Shown: positions 1-7,451 of the stretch, piece after piece
Layout: the number at the start of each line of letters is the position of its first letter
How positions within the stretch are numbered: position 1 is the stretch's first letter
From: a virus
Length of the DNA: 56,086 nt
IMG/VR virus record: IMGVR_UViG_3300010396_000051
Coordinates: 1-56,086 of that record
Reading direction: 5' to 3' (one strand)
The notes under the pieces: generated by a model
Database searches by the model: none
The model's input: the letters and a program-made list of their open reading frames with translations, nothing else
Told to the model about the DNA's origin: nothing
Translations under genes and position numbers: made by a program

Positions 1-123
1 ACAATGGCGCAGGCTGTGTCTGCTTCCCCGTCCATGTATTCGCATGACCCAGCGCAAGGTCGAGCGTCGTGTTGGTTGGTGTCCCGCCAACCGCGAGTGT
101 CCCGCCAGGGCTGGTAATAGTGT
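1..123. repeat. Terminal direct repeat, left copy
   Basis: Identical over 123 bp to 55964-56086. This is the usual overlap left when a circular or circularly permuted molecule is assembled, and the fibre reading frame runs through the join without a break. A true short terminal repeat of the packaged DNA is the alternative; nothing in the sequence decides between them. Confidence 0.97.
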
Positions 124-1672
124 CGCCACCACCCCCGCCGCCTCCTCCGTACGCCGTCCACGCAGAGCCATTCCAAGAACAGAGGACCGGGCTCGAACCT
201 CCACCGGTCGTACAATCTGTCCCGCTTGCGCCATCTCTCACGTAAGCAAGCTGGTAATACTCGCTCGCCACGCTGCCCAACTGAGAGACTGTGATGCCGT
301 TCAATCCCCACGGAAACGCGCCATCCACGCCGATGGTGTTGGTCGCCGTGTTGAGGCTGAGAGGATACTTGACGCCGAGCAAATTCGGATTAGGCACGAC
401 TGTTCCGGTGTACTCGACAATCAGCCCAATCGCATCCATTCTCGTTTCGGTAAATCCAGACTCCGGCGCGGATTGAGACACGTGCAACTGGCAGGTAGCT
501 GTTGAGATTGTCGAGCCAGTTATTCCGGTGAGGTTGGTCACCTGTTGCCCCGGCCACACGACGAGATTGGGAATGACGTTTTTCCCAACGCCACCGCATT
601 CGCCCGTATCGAACTGCATCGCAAATCCAGATGTCGAGGAAACGCCGAACGCATAGACATTCGTCACGTTACCGGCCGGGATGCCTGCGGGAAGAGCAAA
701 TCCCGAGTAGTTGACCGTTACCTGCGCTGGCGGAAAACCGAAAGCAAATGCCTGCTGAACAATATCCGCAGATGCCGATGTTCCGGTCGCCGAACAGGTA
801 CTGGAAATTCTGGGCGGCACGGTATCATGCGCGCAATCGGCAACAGTCGGATACAGGATGTAATACTGGTGCGTGTTGTCGGGAAGTTGAATGAGGGGCT
901 GGAGTTGCGCACTGGAACATCCAGGGCAGGAGATATTCGCCGTCCCGCTTGATACCGGACCATTCGCGCCATTCACCTTGATTGGATCAGTAGTGGTCAC
1001 TGACAGTCCGCTCGAAGTCGGAACGTCGAAGTTGATCGTGTTCGTGCCAACGTTGTAATTGCAACTCAATAGCCCTGTGCAGGTGTAGAGAGCGGAGAAG
1101 TACGCGCCGAGGGAGCCGGTAAAATTCCCCACCATCGACTGCGCCGGCTGGTTCGTCACTCCCCAGTGCAGTTGCGGGGTCGTCCCGCCGTTCGTCACAC
1201 TGCATCCCAGCAATGGCCCCATCGTCGGATCGCAGTTGACGCTGGTAACACCTGTCCCGCCGCCGCTGCCTCCCGGCTGGTAGGTTCTGGTTACCGGCTG
1301 CGTAAAGCAGTTGGGAGCGGTTGTGCAGGAGGGATTCGCTCCACCGCCCGTCATCACCACATCGTAGGTAAGACCCTGAGCCGCGTAGAAGATCCAAAGT
1401 CCCGGCGCCACAGAAGCACTATCGTTAGCCGTGAAGGGATTAGCAAGAACGGTCCCAGCCTGATCCGAATAGATCGTCGGCTTGCTGGTTGTTCCGTGTG
1501 TGTACACCGTGACTGTACAGGCCGGGATTGCTCCGACTTGCCAGTTGGTCGCGCTCAATCCTTGCGTAATCGAATGCCGGCCACCGTTGGAGCAGTAGTC
1601 ACTCACGGGGGCAAGCTGCGCCACCGCCGAAAGCGGGGTTAAAAGCAACGCCAACAGCAGTATTCTGCGCAT
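1..1672 (-). CDS. Modular tail fibre/tailspike with signal peptide, N-terminal part
   Basis: First 557 codons of a protein that continues in the same frame from the right edge (53268-56086), about 1455 residues in all. It starts at ATG 1672 behind AGGA at 9 nt spacing. Residues 1-18 form a textbook Sec signal peptide (MRRILLLALLLTPLSAVA, cleavage before Gln19). The mature start is rich in Gly/Ser/Thr with paired cysteines and beta-rich modules (such as NPFTANDSASV followed by GLWIFYA) that resemble repeat modules of phage tail fibres. The 3' part carries a parallel beta-helix domain. Role inferred: host-surface binding and possibly polysaccharide degradation. An export signal on a virion fibre is unusual, so a secreted lysogenic-conversion protein is the alternative. 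It is divergent from the glycosyltransferase cassette across a 114-bp gap. Confidence 0.8.
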   Translation of the reverse strand, partial: MRRILLLALLLTPLSAVAQLAPVSDYCSNGGRHSITQGLSATNWQVGAIPACTVTVYTHGTTSKPTIYSDQAGTVLANPFTANDSASVAPGLWIFYAAQGLTYDVVMTGGGANPSCTTAPNCFTQPVTRTYQPGGSGGGTGVTSVNCDPTMGPLLGCSVTNGGTTPQLHWGVTNQPAQSMVGNFTGSLGAYFSALYTCTGLLSCNYNVGTNTINFDVPTSSGLSVTTTDPIKVNGANGPVSSGTANISCPGCSSAQLQPLIQLPDNTHQYYILYPTVADCAHDTVPPRISSTCSATGTSASADIVQQAFAFGFPPAQVTVNYSGFALPAGIPAGNVTNVYAFGVSSTSGFAMQFDTGECGGVGKNVIPNLVVWPGQQVTNLTGITGSTISTATCQLHVSQSAPESGFTETRMDAIGLIVEYTGTVVPNPNLLGVKYPLSLNTATNTIGVDGAFPWGLNGITVSQLGSVASEYYQLAYVRDGASGTDCTTGGGSSPVLCSWNGSAWTAYGGGGGGGGDTITSPGGTLAVGGTPTNTTLDLALGHANTWTGKQTQPAPL

Positions 1673-1748
1673 CGTGTCAATTCCTAGGCCAATGGTAGGC
1701 GATTTGGAAATGACAAAGATTTTTATTCCGGTTATGCCAAGCGGATGC

Positions 1749-1757
1749 TGGTATGAT
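1749..1757 (+). promoter_or_regulatory. Candidate extended -10 promoter of glycosyltransferase cassette
   Basis: TGG followed by TATGAT (1752-1757) matches an extended -10 element (5 of 6 plus the TG). No good -35 is seen. Transcription would begin near 1764, just upstream of operator A1 and 23 nt before the ATG at 1787. Confidence 0.4.
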
Positions 1758-1769
1758 TAAGGGCGTTTA

Positions 1770-1784
1770 CTGCCAACTTGACAA
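1770..1784. promoter_or_regulatory. Motif A operator, copy A1
   Basis: CTGCCAACTTGACAA, an imperfect palindrome matching TTGYCAASTTGRCAA at 14 of 15. It lies between the divergent fibre gene and the glycosyltransferase cassette, 2 bp before ATG 1787, so a bound protein would block transcription or initiation of the cassette. On the minus strand it reads TAATTGTCAAGTTGGCAG, the same 18 bases as copy A3. Confidence 0.7.
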
Positions 1785-1786
1785 TT

Positions 1787-2932
1787 ATGAGACGAAAGAT
1801 TCTGTTTCTCAGCGATTCCGTATCCTCGACATCGGGGTTGGGTCGCATTGCCCGCGATCTTGCCTTGCGAGTCCACAAGCACCTTGGAGACGTGTACGAG
1901 GTAGCAACAGTGGGCTATGGAGGGCCGGGGTCCACTTCAATTCCCTTCACTGAATTTCACGTCCACGACATCAAGAACTGGCTCGTTCCCGAGCTACCCG
2001 GCATATGGAATGACTTCGTAGGTCAGGACGAAGGGATTCTGTTCTCCATATGGGACTTGAGCCGTCTCTACTGGCTTGGCATTCCGCAACTCTGCCCGGT
2101 TCCTTTCCTTCGCCAGTGGGTCGAGACAGCGAAGATGAAGAAGTACGTGTACCATGCGATCGACGCAGAGGGTCCGAATGGGAAACTGAGTACGCGCATT
2201 GCGGAGACCATGAAGGGCTTTGACCGGGTACTCGACTACTCGGCCTTTTCCTGCCGGATTACCGGGAATGAAGAGTACCTACCTCATGGGATTGACCGAA
2301 CAGTGTTCTATCCCCGCGATCATGCCCAGGCGCGTCAGAGTTTCATCGAGAAGGGATTTCAGGGACTCACCCCGGATTCGCTCCTCATCGGGATCGTGGC
2401 TACCAACCAGGCGCGGAAGAACTGGCAGCTTGGGATGGAGACAGCCCGCATACTCCTAGACCGCGGCCATGATGTGCGCGTATGGGCTCACACGGACGTT
2501 CTGGACCGTTACTGGTCAATGGGGAACCTCATCTCCGACTACGGGCTTGTCGGGCGCGTGGCGATGACTCTGGACCGCTTTACGGACGATCAGATGGCGT
2601 GGATGTACTCCGCGTGCGACGTCACCCTTGGAATCGCCCCCGAGGGCTTTGGATTTCCTCTGGCTGAGTCCTTGGCCTGCGGAGTGCCGTGCATCGCGGG
2701 AAGCTACGGAGCGCAGGCCGAGTTCGTTCCGAAGCCGATGCAGGTTGATCCCATCGGCTACTTCTACGAGGGAGCCTACTGCTCGAAGCGTCCTGTCCAT
2801 GAACCTGCAAAGTGGGCTCTCCGGGTTGAGATGGTGCTGGAAAAGAAGTATCAGGGGAACATGCTGCCGCCGTCTGTGGATTGGGAGACACTTTGGGGAG
2901 CGTGGGAATCGTGGTTCAGGGAGGGTCTATGA
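1787..2932 (+). CDS. Glycosyltransferase, GT-B fold (GT4-like)
   Basis: A 381-residue GT-B glycosyltransferase. The N-terminal domain begins with a beta strand and glycine-rich turn (ILFLSDSVSSTSGLGR). The C-terminal nucleotide-sugar domain has the GT4-type motif EGFGFPLAE followed by SLACGVPCI. It would transfer a sugar from an activated donor to a cell-surface or phage-component acceptor in the cytoplasm. ATG 1787 is chosen; an in-frame TTG at 1778 lies inside operator A1 and is less likely. No clear ribosome-binding site is seen. First gene of a cassette whose members overlap by 4 nt (ATGA), so it is cotranslated with the sugar and methyl transferases downstream. Donor and acceptor cannot be told from sequence. 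Confidence 0.85.
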   Translation: MRRKILFLSDSVSSTSGLGRIARDLALRVHKHLGDVYEVATVGYGGPGSTSIPFTEFHVHDIKNWLVPELPGIWNDFVGQDEGILFSIWDLSRLYWLGIPQLCPVPFLRQWVETAKMKKYVYHAIDAEGPNGKLSTRIAETMKGFDRVLDYSAFSCRITGNEEYLPHGIDRTVFYPRDHAQARQSFIEKGFQGLTPDSLLIGIVATNQARKNWQLGMETARILLDRGHDVRVWAHTDVLDRYWSMGNLISDYGLVGRVAMTLDRFTDDQMAWMYSACDVTLGIAPEGFGFPLAESLACGVPCIAGSYGAQAEFVPKPMQVDPIGYFYEGAYCSKRPVHEPAKWALRVEMVLEKKYQGNMLPPSVDWETLWGAWESWFREGL

Positions 2933-3141
2933 GTGAACGTGACTGTATTTCTTGCAAACGATTTCTATCCAACAAGGAAGCGCACACGATTGTGTGGAAA
3001 GTGGGCGGGGAGAGCCGATTTACCGATAGTTTCTATATCTCCTATCCGGCCCAAACCGATGGACCCGTCATCTGTGAAACCTGTATCCCATCCCAAATTC
3101 AGCGTTACCTTACGACAGTCAAAGAGAGGTTTTCGTTTTGA
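2929..3141 (+). CDS. Small CxxC protein of the glycosyltransferase cassette
   Basis: 70 residues, no family recognised. Two cysteine pairs (CISC near residue 6 and CETC near 49) could bind one zinc ion. It starts at ATG 2929, overlapping the upstream stop in ATGA, so it is translationally coupled to the GT4 gene. Function unknown; its position suggests an accessory role in the cassette. Confidence 0.75.
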   Translation: MSERDCISCKRFLSNKEAHTIVWKVGGESRFTDSFYISYPAQTDGPVICETCIPSQIQRYLTTVKERFSF

Positions 3142-3824
3142 AGCATCTGAACATGGACTACTGCATCGCCACTGTCTTCCAGCCGAAGTGGAAGGACTGT
3201 ATCAAGACTTGGTGGCTCACAGAAACCGCAGAGCACCCCATGAGGCTCGCTCAGAACATGGGCGTGGTGGATGCCTACCAGTGGTGCTTCGAGAGGTCCG
3301 ATGCTGACGTGCTGGCGTTCCTGCACGACGACGTAATCATCTCCGAGTTCGGATGGGATAAGCGCGTTCTGAAGGAGTTTGAAGATCCCACCGTGGGACT
3401 CGTCGGATTCTTCGGTGCCAAGGCTCACGGCGATCCCGAGATGTACAAGAAGCCCTACCAACTCTCTCAGCTTGGCCGCTCCGGGTGCCTGTCGAACATG
3501 GTAGACGCGGAGCACCATGGACAGCGGTTCACCGGAGAAACCGATGTGGCAGTCCTTGACGCCTTTTCGATGTTCGTTCGGCGCGAGGTGCTGGAGAAGG
3601 CGGGAGGATGGCCGGTCAACACGCCGGTTGATTACATATCGCCGGATTATTGGATTTCCTGCATGACACGCAGGTTGGGTTACAGGATTCGCGTGGTCGG
3701 GGTTGCCTGCCAGCACTTGAGTGGAGGATCAAATGGACGCAACGTCAAGCCCATCGACTTCGAGGGAGCGCACCGCTACATCTACGAAACCTTTAAAGAT
3801 TGCCTGCCAGCGAGGGTTCCATGA
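3138..3824 (+). CDS. Glycosyltransferase, GT-A fold (GT2-like)
   Basis: 228 residues. The central FLHDDVIIS carries a DxD-like acidic motif expected to bind the metal and nucleotide sugar, followed by strand and loop features typical of GT2-like phage glycosyltransferases (VGLVGFFGAKAHGD; a late YWISCMTRRLGYR helix). The start is probably TTG 3138, overlapping the previous stop and 8 nt after GAGAGG; ATG 3153 is the alternative. It overlaps the next gene by 4 nt. Likely adds a sugar to a surface glycan with its neighbours (inference). Confidence 0.75.
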   Translation: MKHLNMDYCIATVFQPKWKDCIKTWWLTETAEHPMRLAQNMGVVDAYQWCFERSDADVLAFLHDDVIISEFGWDKRVLKEFEDPTVGLVGFFGAKAHGDPEMYKKPYQLSQLGRSGCLSNMVDAEHHGQRFTGETDVAVLDAFSMFVRREVLEKAGGWPVNTPVDYISPDYWISCMTRRLGYRIRVVGVACQHLSGGSNGRNVKPIDFEGAHRYIYETFKDCLPARVP

Positions 3825-4516
3825 TCGTTAATTTTGTAATGCTTTTTCACGGAAGGCCGACCCTGCTAAAGCAGAGCCTTGAGTCGATCGGAGACACGTC
3901 AGGCATTATTTTCACGCTGCACGGAGAAGACCCTCAGCCTGAAGCATTGACAGTCGCTCGCGATTTCATGAGGGAAAACGACGGCTGTCTCAGCGCAACA
4001 GGCGAGAACCGAGGTACAGGGTTAGCGCGGAATGCTGCTATCGACATAGCCTCAAGTGTTCGCGGCGACTTCCTTTACCTGTCAGATGATGACGTGTTCT
4101 TTCTCCGTCCTGATTGGCTCGCAGTGCTGACGCAAATGTTTGAAGAAGTCGAGCAGTACGGATTCGCCGCTCTTGGAGCTTATAACCATCCCTATAATGG
4201 CCCGGTGACGATATTTCCTCCTGTCATCGACAACAAGTACATGGTTGGCGAGGTCTACGCGCTTGCTACTCAGTCCATGCTTCTCCGGTGGGAGACGTTC
4301 TACCGCTTCGGGCCTTTCTGCCAAACGCCGCCAGGGAGGGTCTGCCAGTCGGAGGATGTGGAGTTCAGCAACAAAATCCGTGCTGCCGGCCTGAAGGTGG
4401 GAACCATGATTCCGCCACTGCTGGCGAACACGGGCATCACGAACAGCTGTGGAGACAAGATACCGGGATGGGAGTTGGTTAAGTCTCAATGCCCTGAAGG
4501 AGTAATCTGCGAATGA
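3821..4516 (+). CDS. Glycosyltransferase, GT-A fold (GT2-like)
   Basis: 231 residues. It opens with a strand (IVNFVMLFHGRP) and has NRGTGLARNAAI followed by LYLSDDDVFF, the nucleotide-sugar-binding arrangement of GT2 enzymes with an acidic DDD metal site. A later SEDVEFSNKIRAAG resembles the catalytic ED-containing segment of the family. It starts at ATG 3821 in an ATGA overlap. It sits between another GT2-like enzyme and two methyltransferases, so it probably builds or decorates the same glycan. Confidence 0.8.
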   Translation: MIVNFVMLFHGRPTLLKQSLESIGDTSGIIFTLHGEDPQPEALTVARDFMRENDGCLSATGENRGTGLARNAAIDIASSVRGDFLYLSDDDVFFLRPDWLAVLTQMFEEVEQYGFAALGAYNHPYNGPVTIFPPVIDNKYMVGEVYALATQSMLLRWETFYRFGPFCQTPPGRVCQSEDVEFSNKIRAAGLKVGTMIPPLLANTGITNSCGDKIPGWELVKSQCPEGVICE

Positions 4517-5082
4517 CGTTTGCCGAGGCAATGATCGAGGTCCGTAAAACCTCATCCCATACCGCGCTTTCTGATGAAGAGGCGAGAGTTCTCTACGATG
4601 CGATGGCCGGATTGCAATCGCAAGACTTTGTGATTGAGATTGGTTCACAACTTGGAAGGTCTTCTGTGCTCATCACACAGATGGCCCTCTCCCGAGGCTT
4701 CCACTCCATCCACGTCGATCCATTCTGCGAACAGGACGTATGGGCTCACGACTTCATTAAGCGCATGTGTGAGGTACGCAGTGACCGGGACCGTGCATTC
4801 ACCTTCCTCTGCATGAGGACAGATCAGGCGCGAGACATTCTCGACCAACTGCATCCCATCCAACTCATCTACGTGGACGGTGACCACACCTATGCGGGAG
4901 TGAAGACGGACCTTGAGTTCGCCAGAGTAAACCTTGTAGAAGGCGGATACCTGCTCTGTCACGACTACGGCCGCGAGAGTCTGCCGGATGTGTACAAGGC
5001 TGTCTCGGAGTTCCTGTCAGTGAACCCGGATTTCACTCTCGTTGCCCATGAAGGCACGATGGGATGCTGGAGGCGTGGATGA
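4513..5082 (+). CDS. SAM-dependent methyltransferase (Methyltransf_24-like)
   Basis: 189 residues of class I methyltransferase fold. VIEIGSQLGRSS is the SAM-binding glycine-rich loop, and LIYVDGDHTYAGVKTDLE is the acidic post-motif characteristic of the Methyltransf_24 family, which often methylates sugars in polysaccharide clusters. ATG 4513 overlaps the upstream stop. In this setting O-methylation of a glycan is the likely job (inference). Confidence 0.8.
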   Translation: MTFAEAMIEVRKTSSHTALSDEEARVLYDAMAGLQSQDFVIEIGSQLGRSSVLITQMALSRGFHSIHVDPFCEQDVWAHDFIKRMCEVRSDRDRAFTFLCMRTDQARDILDQLHPIQLIYVDGDHTYAGVKTDLEFARVNLVEGGYLLCHDYGRESLPDVYKAVSEFLSVNPDFTLVAHEGTMGCWRRG

Positions 5083-5600
5083 TTGGAATCAACGTAGGCT
5101 CCGGTCAGCGTCCATTCGGAGAGAGTTGGATCAATGTCGATTCGGTTTGGCACGAGGGAATGCCGAAGCCGGACGTGATCTGCGATGGAGCACATTTGCC
5201 GTTCGAGAGTGGATACGCGGATTATGTTTGCCTTCATCACGTTCTTGAACATTTCGGCTGCGGTGAGGGCGAAGGATTGCTGCGTGAGGCGCATCGCGTT
5301 TTGACGCCGGGAGGTTCGCTGCTGGTGTTCGTTCCAGATCTGCGCAAGTTGGTTAAGTTGTGGTTTTCGGGTGAGATTTCGACACAGATTTACATGACGA
5401 ATCTCTATGGTGCCTACATGGGCCACGATGAGGACCGGCACAAATGGGGGTACGATCTCAACTCTCTCGTAGAGTTCATCGACCACTGCCCGCATGAGCC
5501 GCGCTGGAACACGATTAAGCAGTTCGACTGGACACCTATTCCCGGCGCAGACATCGCCCGAGATGACCGATGGATACTTGGAGTGGAGGCGATTAAGTGA
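5079..5600 (+). CDS. SAM-dependent methyltransferase (Methyltransf_11-like)
   Basis: 173 residues. INVGSGQRPFG is motif I for SAM binding. DGAHLPFESGYADYV followed by LHHVLEHF and a REAHRVLTPGGSLLVFVPD strand-turn is the usual pattern of Methyltransf_11 enzymes. It starts at ATG 5079 in an ATGA overlap. The second methyltransferase in the cassette implies two methylation events, or methylation of two different sugars. Confidence 0.8.
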   Translation: MIGINVGSGQRPFGESWINVDSVWHEGMPKPDVICDGAHLPFESGYADYVCLHHVLEHFGCGEGEGLLREAHRVLTPGGSLLVFVPDLRKLVKLWFSGEISTQIYMTNLYGAYMGHDEDRHKWGYDLNSLVEFIDHCPHEPRWNTIKQFDWTPIPGADIARDDRWILGVEAIK

Positions 5601-6298
5601 ACCCTGCTTGCCCTGTTCTTATTCTTGTCCGCAACTGCTTCGAACTGACCAAGCGGTGCATTGAGAGTGTTCGCGCTCAGGATGTCGATGATCTTGAGAT
5701 TTGGGTTGTAGACAATGGCTCGTCTGATGGTGTGAGCGAATGGCTGCACGATCAGGAAGACGTGTGCTCTTGGGAATTCCGAGAGAACTTGGGAGTCAGC
5801 AAGGGATGGAACTACGGCCTAGAAGAACAGTTTGCATTTCAAAAGTCGAAACACTGTCTCGTCATCAACAACGACGTGGTGCTTCCGCCGTGGTTCTACC
5901 GTACCCTGCTCTCCTATGACGCTCCCTTCGTGACCGGAGTCGCCATCGACACCATGCCGCTCGATGAGCCAGAGAGAATGCCGCTCACCCCTCACCCGGA
6001 CTTCAGCGCGTTCCTGATTCGGCGCGAGTGTTGGGAGAAAGTAGGCAAGTTCGATGAAGATATGGTGCTCTACGCATCCGACTGTTCGTACCACGTCCGC
6101 GCACATCGGCTTGGCGTTCCGCTGATGAAGGCGAATGTCCCCTTCTATCACGTAAATTCACAGACCATGAAACGCGCAAATACGGAGGAGAAGAGATGGA
6201 TTCAGGAACAAGCGAACAAGGACAGAGCGGTGTTCAAAGCGAAGTACGGATGCCTCCCAGGGACGCCCGAATACGCGAAACTATTCAGCACGCCTTAG
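5597..6298 (+). CDS. Glycosyltransferase, family 2
   Basis: 233 residues. VLILVRNCFELTKRCIESV is the GT2 N-terminal signature, followed by VVDNGSSDG (nucleotide binding) and LVINNDVVLP (DxD-like). It starts at GTG 5597, overlapping the previous stop as GTGA; there is no ATG option nearby. Fourth glycosyltransferase of the cassette. The family acts in the cytoplasm, commonly on lipid-linked or protein acceptors. Confidence 0.87.
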   Translation: MNPACPVLILVRNCFELTKRCIESVRAQDVDDLEIWVVDNGSSDGVSEWLHDQEDVCSWEFRENLGVSKGWNYGLEEQFAFQKSKHCLVINNDVVLPPWFYRTLLSYDAPFVTGVAIDTMPLDEPERMPLTPHPDFSAFLIRRECWEKVGKFDEDMVLYASDCSYHVRAHRLGVPLMKANVPFYHVNSQTMKRANTEEKRWIQEQANKDRAVFKAKYGCLPGTPEYAKLFSTP

Positions 6299-6399
6299 CG
6301 TTGGTAAGGGTTGCGAAATTGACTCACGCTCCAGAAATGTTGGAGCAATGCTTGAACGAGATTGAGAGGCTACTGGATGGCGCGACTGAAGCCAGGTGA
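6196..6399 (+). CDS. Small helical protein, unknown
   Basis: 67 residues if started at ATG 6196, which follows a strong GGAGGAGAAGAG ribosome-binding site but overlaps the glycosyltransferase by 103 nt. ATG 6250 would give 49 residues. The conserved-looking part is the helical second half (IRETIQHALALVRVAKLT and LEQCLNEIERLL). No family recognised. Confidence 0.55.
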   Translation: MDSGTSEQGQSGVQSEVRMPPRDARIRETIQHALALVRVAKLTHAPEMLEQCLNEIERLLDGATEAR

Positions 6400-6586
6400 G
6401 AAGCGGGTCCAGTTGTCCTTCCAGCGTCCCGAGGATGTGGCGCTGTTCAAGTATCTGGAGCCGCTTGCTTACAAGGCGAGACTCGGATTGCCCGACTTCA
6501 TCCTCGAATCGTTGCAACAGGCTTTTCAGGGGCAGTTCGCCGTATCTGAAACAGATGAGGCAAGTCCCCCGGTGTCGCCGGAGTAG
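6377..6586 (+). CDS. Small protein, unknown (RHH-like appearance)
   Basis: 69 residues from ATG 6377, 7 nt after GAGAGG. It starts with a basic strand (RVQLSFQRPEDVALFKYL) and a helix (LGLPDFILESLQQAFQG), loosely like ribbon-helix-helix DNA-binding proteins, but no family is assigned. It overlaps the previous gene by 23 nt. Its 3' end overlaps the convergent minus-strand gene by 89 nt. Confidence 0.55.
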   Translation: MARLKPGEKRVQLSFQRPEDVALFKYLEPLAYKARLGLPDFILESLQQAFQGQFAVSETDEASPPVSPE

Positions 6587-7451
6587 CTGAGAAGCAAACC
6601 GGTTGAAAAGGACAGGCTGCTCTTCCCATCTCATCGCAACTTGACCGCCGCATTGGTTCATCTGCCGATGCGGTTTCCATTCGATAAACCAACCGCTCCA
6701 TGTCGCTTCGCGCCTGCCTCATACGCTCATCTTCGGCGTTGAATTGGATCTTGCGCGTTACGATCAACTCGCCCAGAAGGTCATCATTCTCCATTTGCTT
6801 GAGCCACACGTCAGCCGAGTAGTTCGACTGCTCTCTCCAGACCGTCTTCCAGTTCTCCGTGAATCCTGAGTCCTTCTTTCGAGGAGCGAATCTGAGATTC
6901 TTCTGGATGGGATGCTGATATCCCTTCGCCCACGCCGAGTGCCGTCTTCCTCCCCGCTGCGCTCCGATCAGGACCACAAGCAGCGACATCGGCCGCTCCA
7001 GTGCAGCCAGTTCCCCGATGGTTCCCCATGAGTGCGCGTAGGATCGGAGAGTGTCGTCGTCCATGTGCGATGCCAGGATCACCCGGTAGAGCGTGCCGCG
7101 TGCCTCAAAGAGATTCGACTTCCACTCATGCTCCCCAAGCTTGGTCGGAGCCACACGCTCCATCAGTCCAAATTTGGACCGGAGAGCCAGCCCGATCACT
7201 TCGGCCATCGACTGAACATGTCGGACGACTGAGATAGAGCTAAGATCACCCGAAATTACGTCCACATGAGCCGCAAGGTGCTCGATGGAGGTCTGGGAAC
7301 CTACCACGGGGTCAGAATGCGTCAGCGAGCCCTCTACGCCAGCGTAAAGCAATCCCAGAGGGGATATGGTCCAGTGCTGGTAGTCCCGTTCGAAAGCGAA
7401 GCGCCGGGGGCAGCGGTCGAACACGTCAAGGAGTCGTGCGGTCAGGTTCAT
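6498..7451 (-). CDS. Cys-rich protein resembling RecB/Cas4-type nucleases
   Basis: 317 residues. Cys14 lies in FDRCPRRFAFERDY, and Cys272, Cys280 and Cys286 form a C-terminal cluster (C-x7-C-x5-C). One N-terminal and three C-terminal cysteines enclosing the chain is the layout of the Fe-S-bound PD-(D/E)XK nucleases of the Cas4/AddB type, but I cannot point to a convincing D-ExK active site, so this is only a structural hint. It is the last gene of the virion operon, overlapping the upstream gene by 26 nt. Motif B copy 7166-7179 lies inside it. Confidence 0.6.
   Translation of the reverse strand: MNLTARLLDVFDRCPRRFAFERDYQHWTISPLGLLYAGVEGSLTHSDPVVGSQTSIEHLAAHVDVISGDLSSISVVRHVQSMAEVIGLALRSKFGLMERVAPTKLGEHEWKSNLFEARGTLYRVILASHMDDDTLRSYAHSWGTIGELAALERPMSLLVVLIGAQRGGRRHSAWAKGYQHPIQKNLRFAPRKKDSGFTENWKTVWREQSNYSADVWLKQMENDDLLGELIVTRKIQFNAEDERMRQARSDMERLVYRMETASADEPMRRSSCDEMGRAACPFQPVCFSATPATPGDLPHLFQIRRTAPEKPVATIRG
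7166..7179. promoter_or_regulatory. Motif B palindrome, copy B1
   Basis: GTCCAAATTTGGAC, a perfect 14-bp palindrome inside the coding region of the Cys-rich protein. Being intragenic argues against a simple promoter operator at this copy. Confidence 0.5.
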
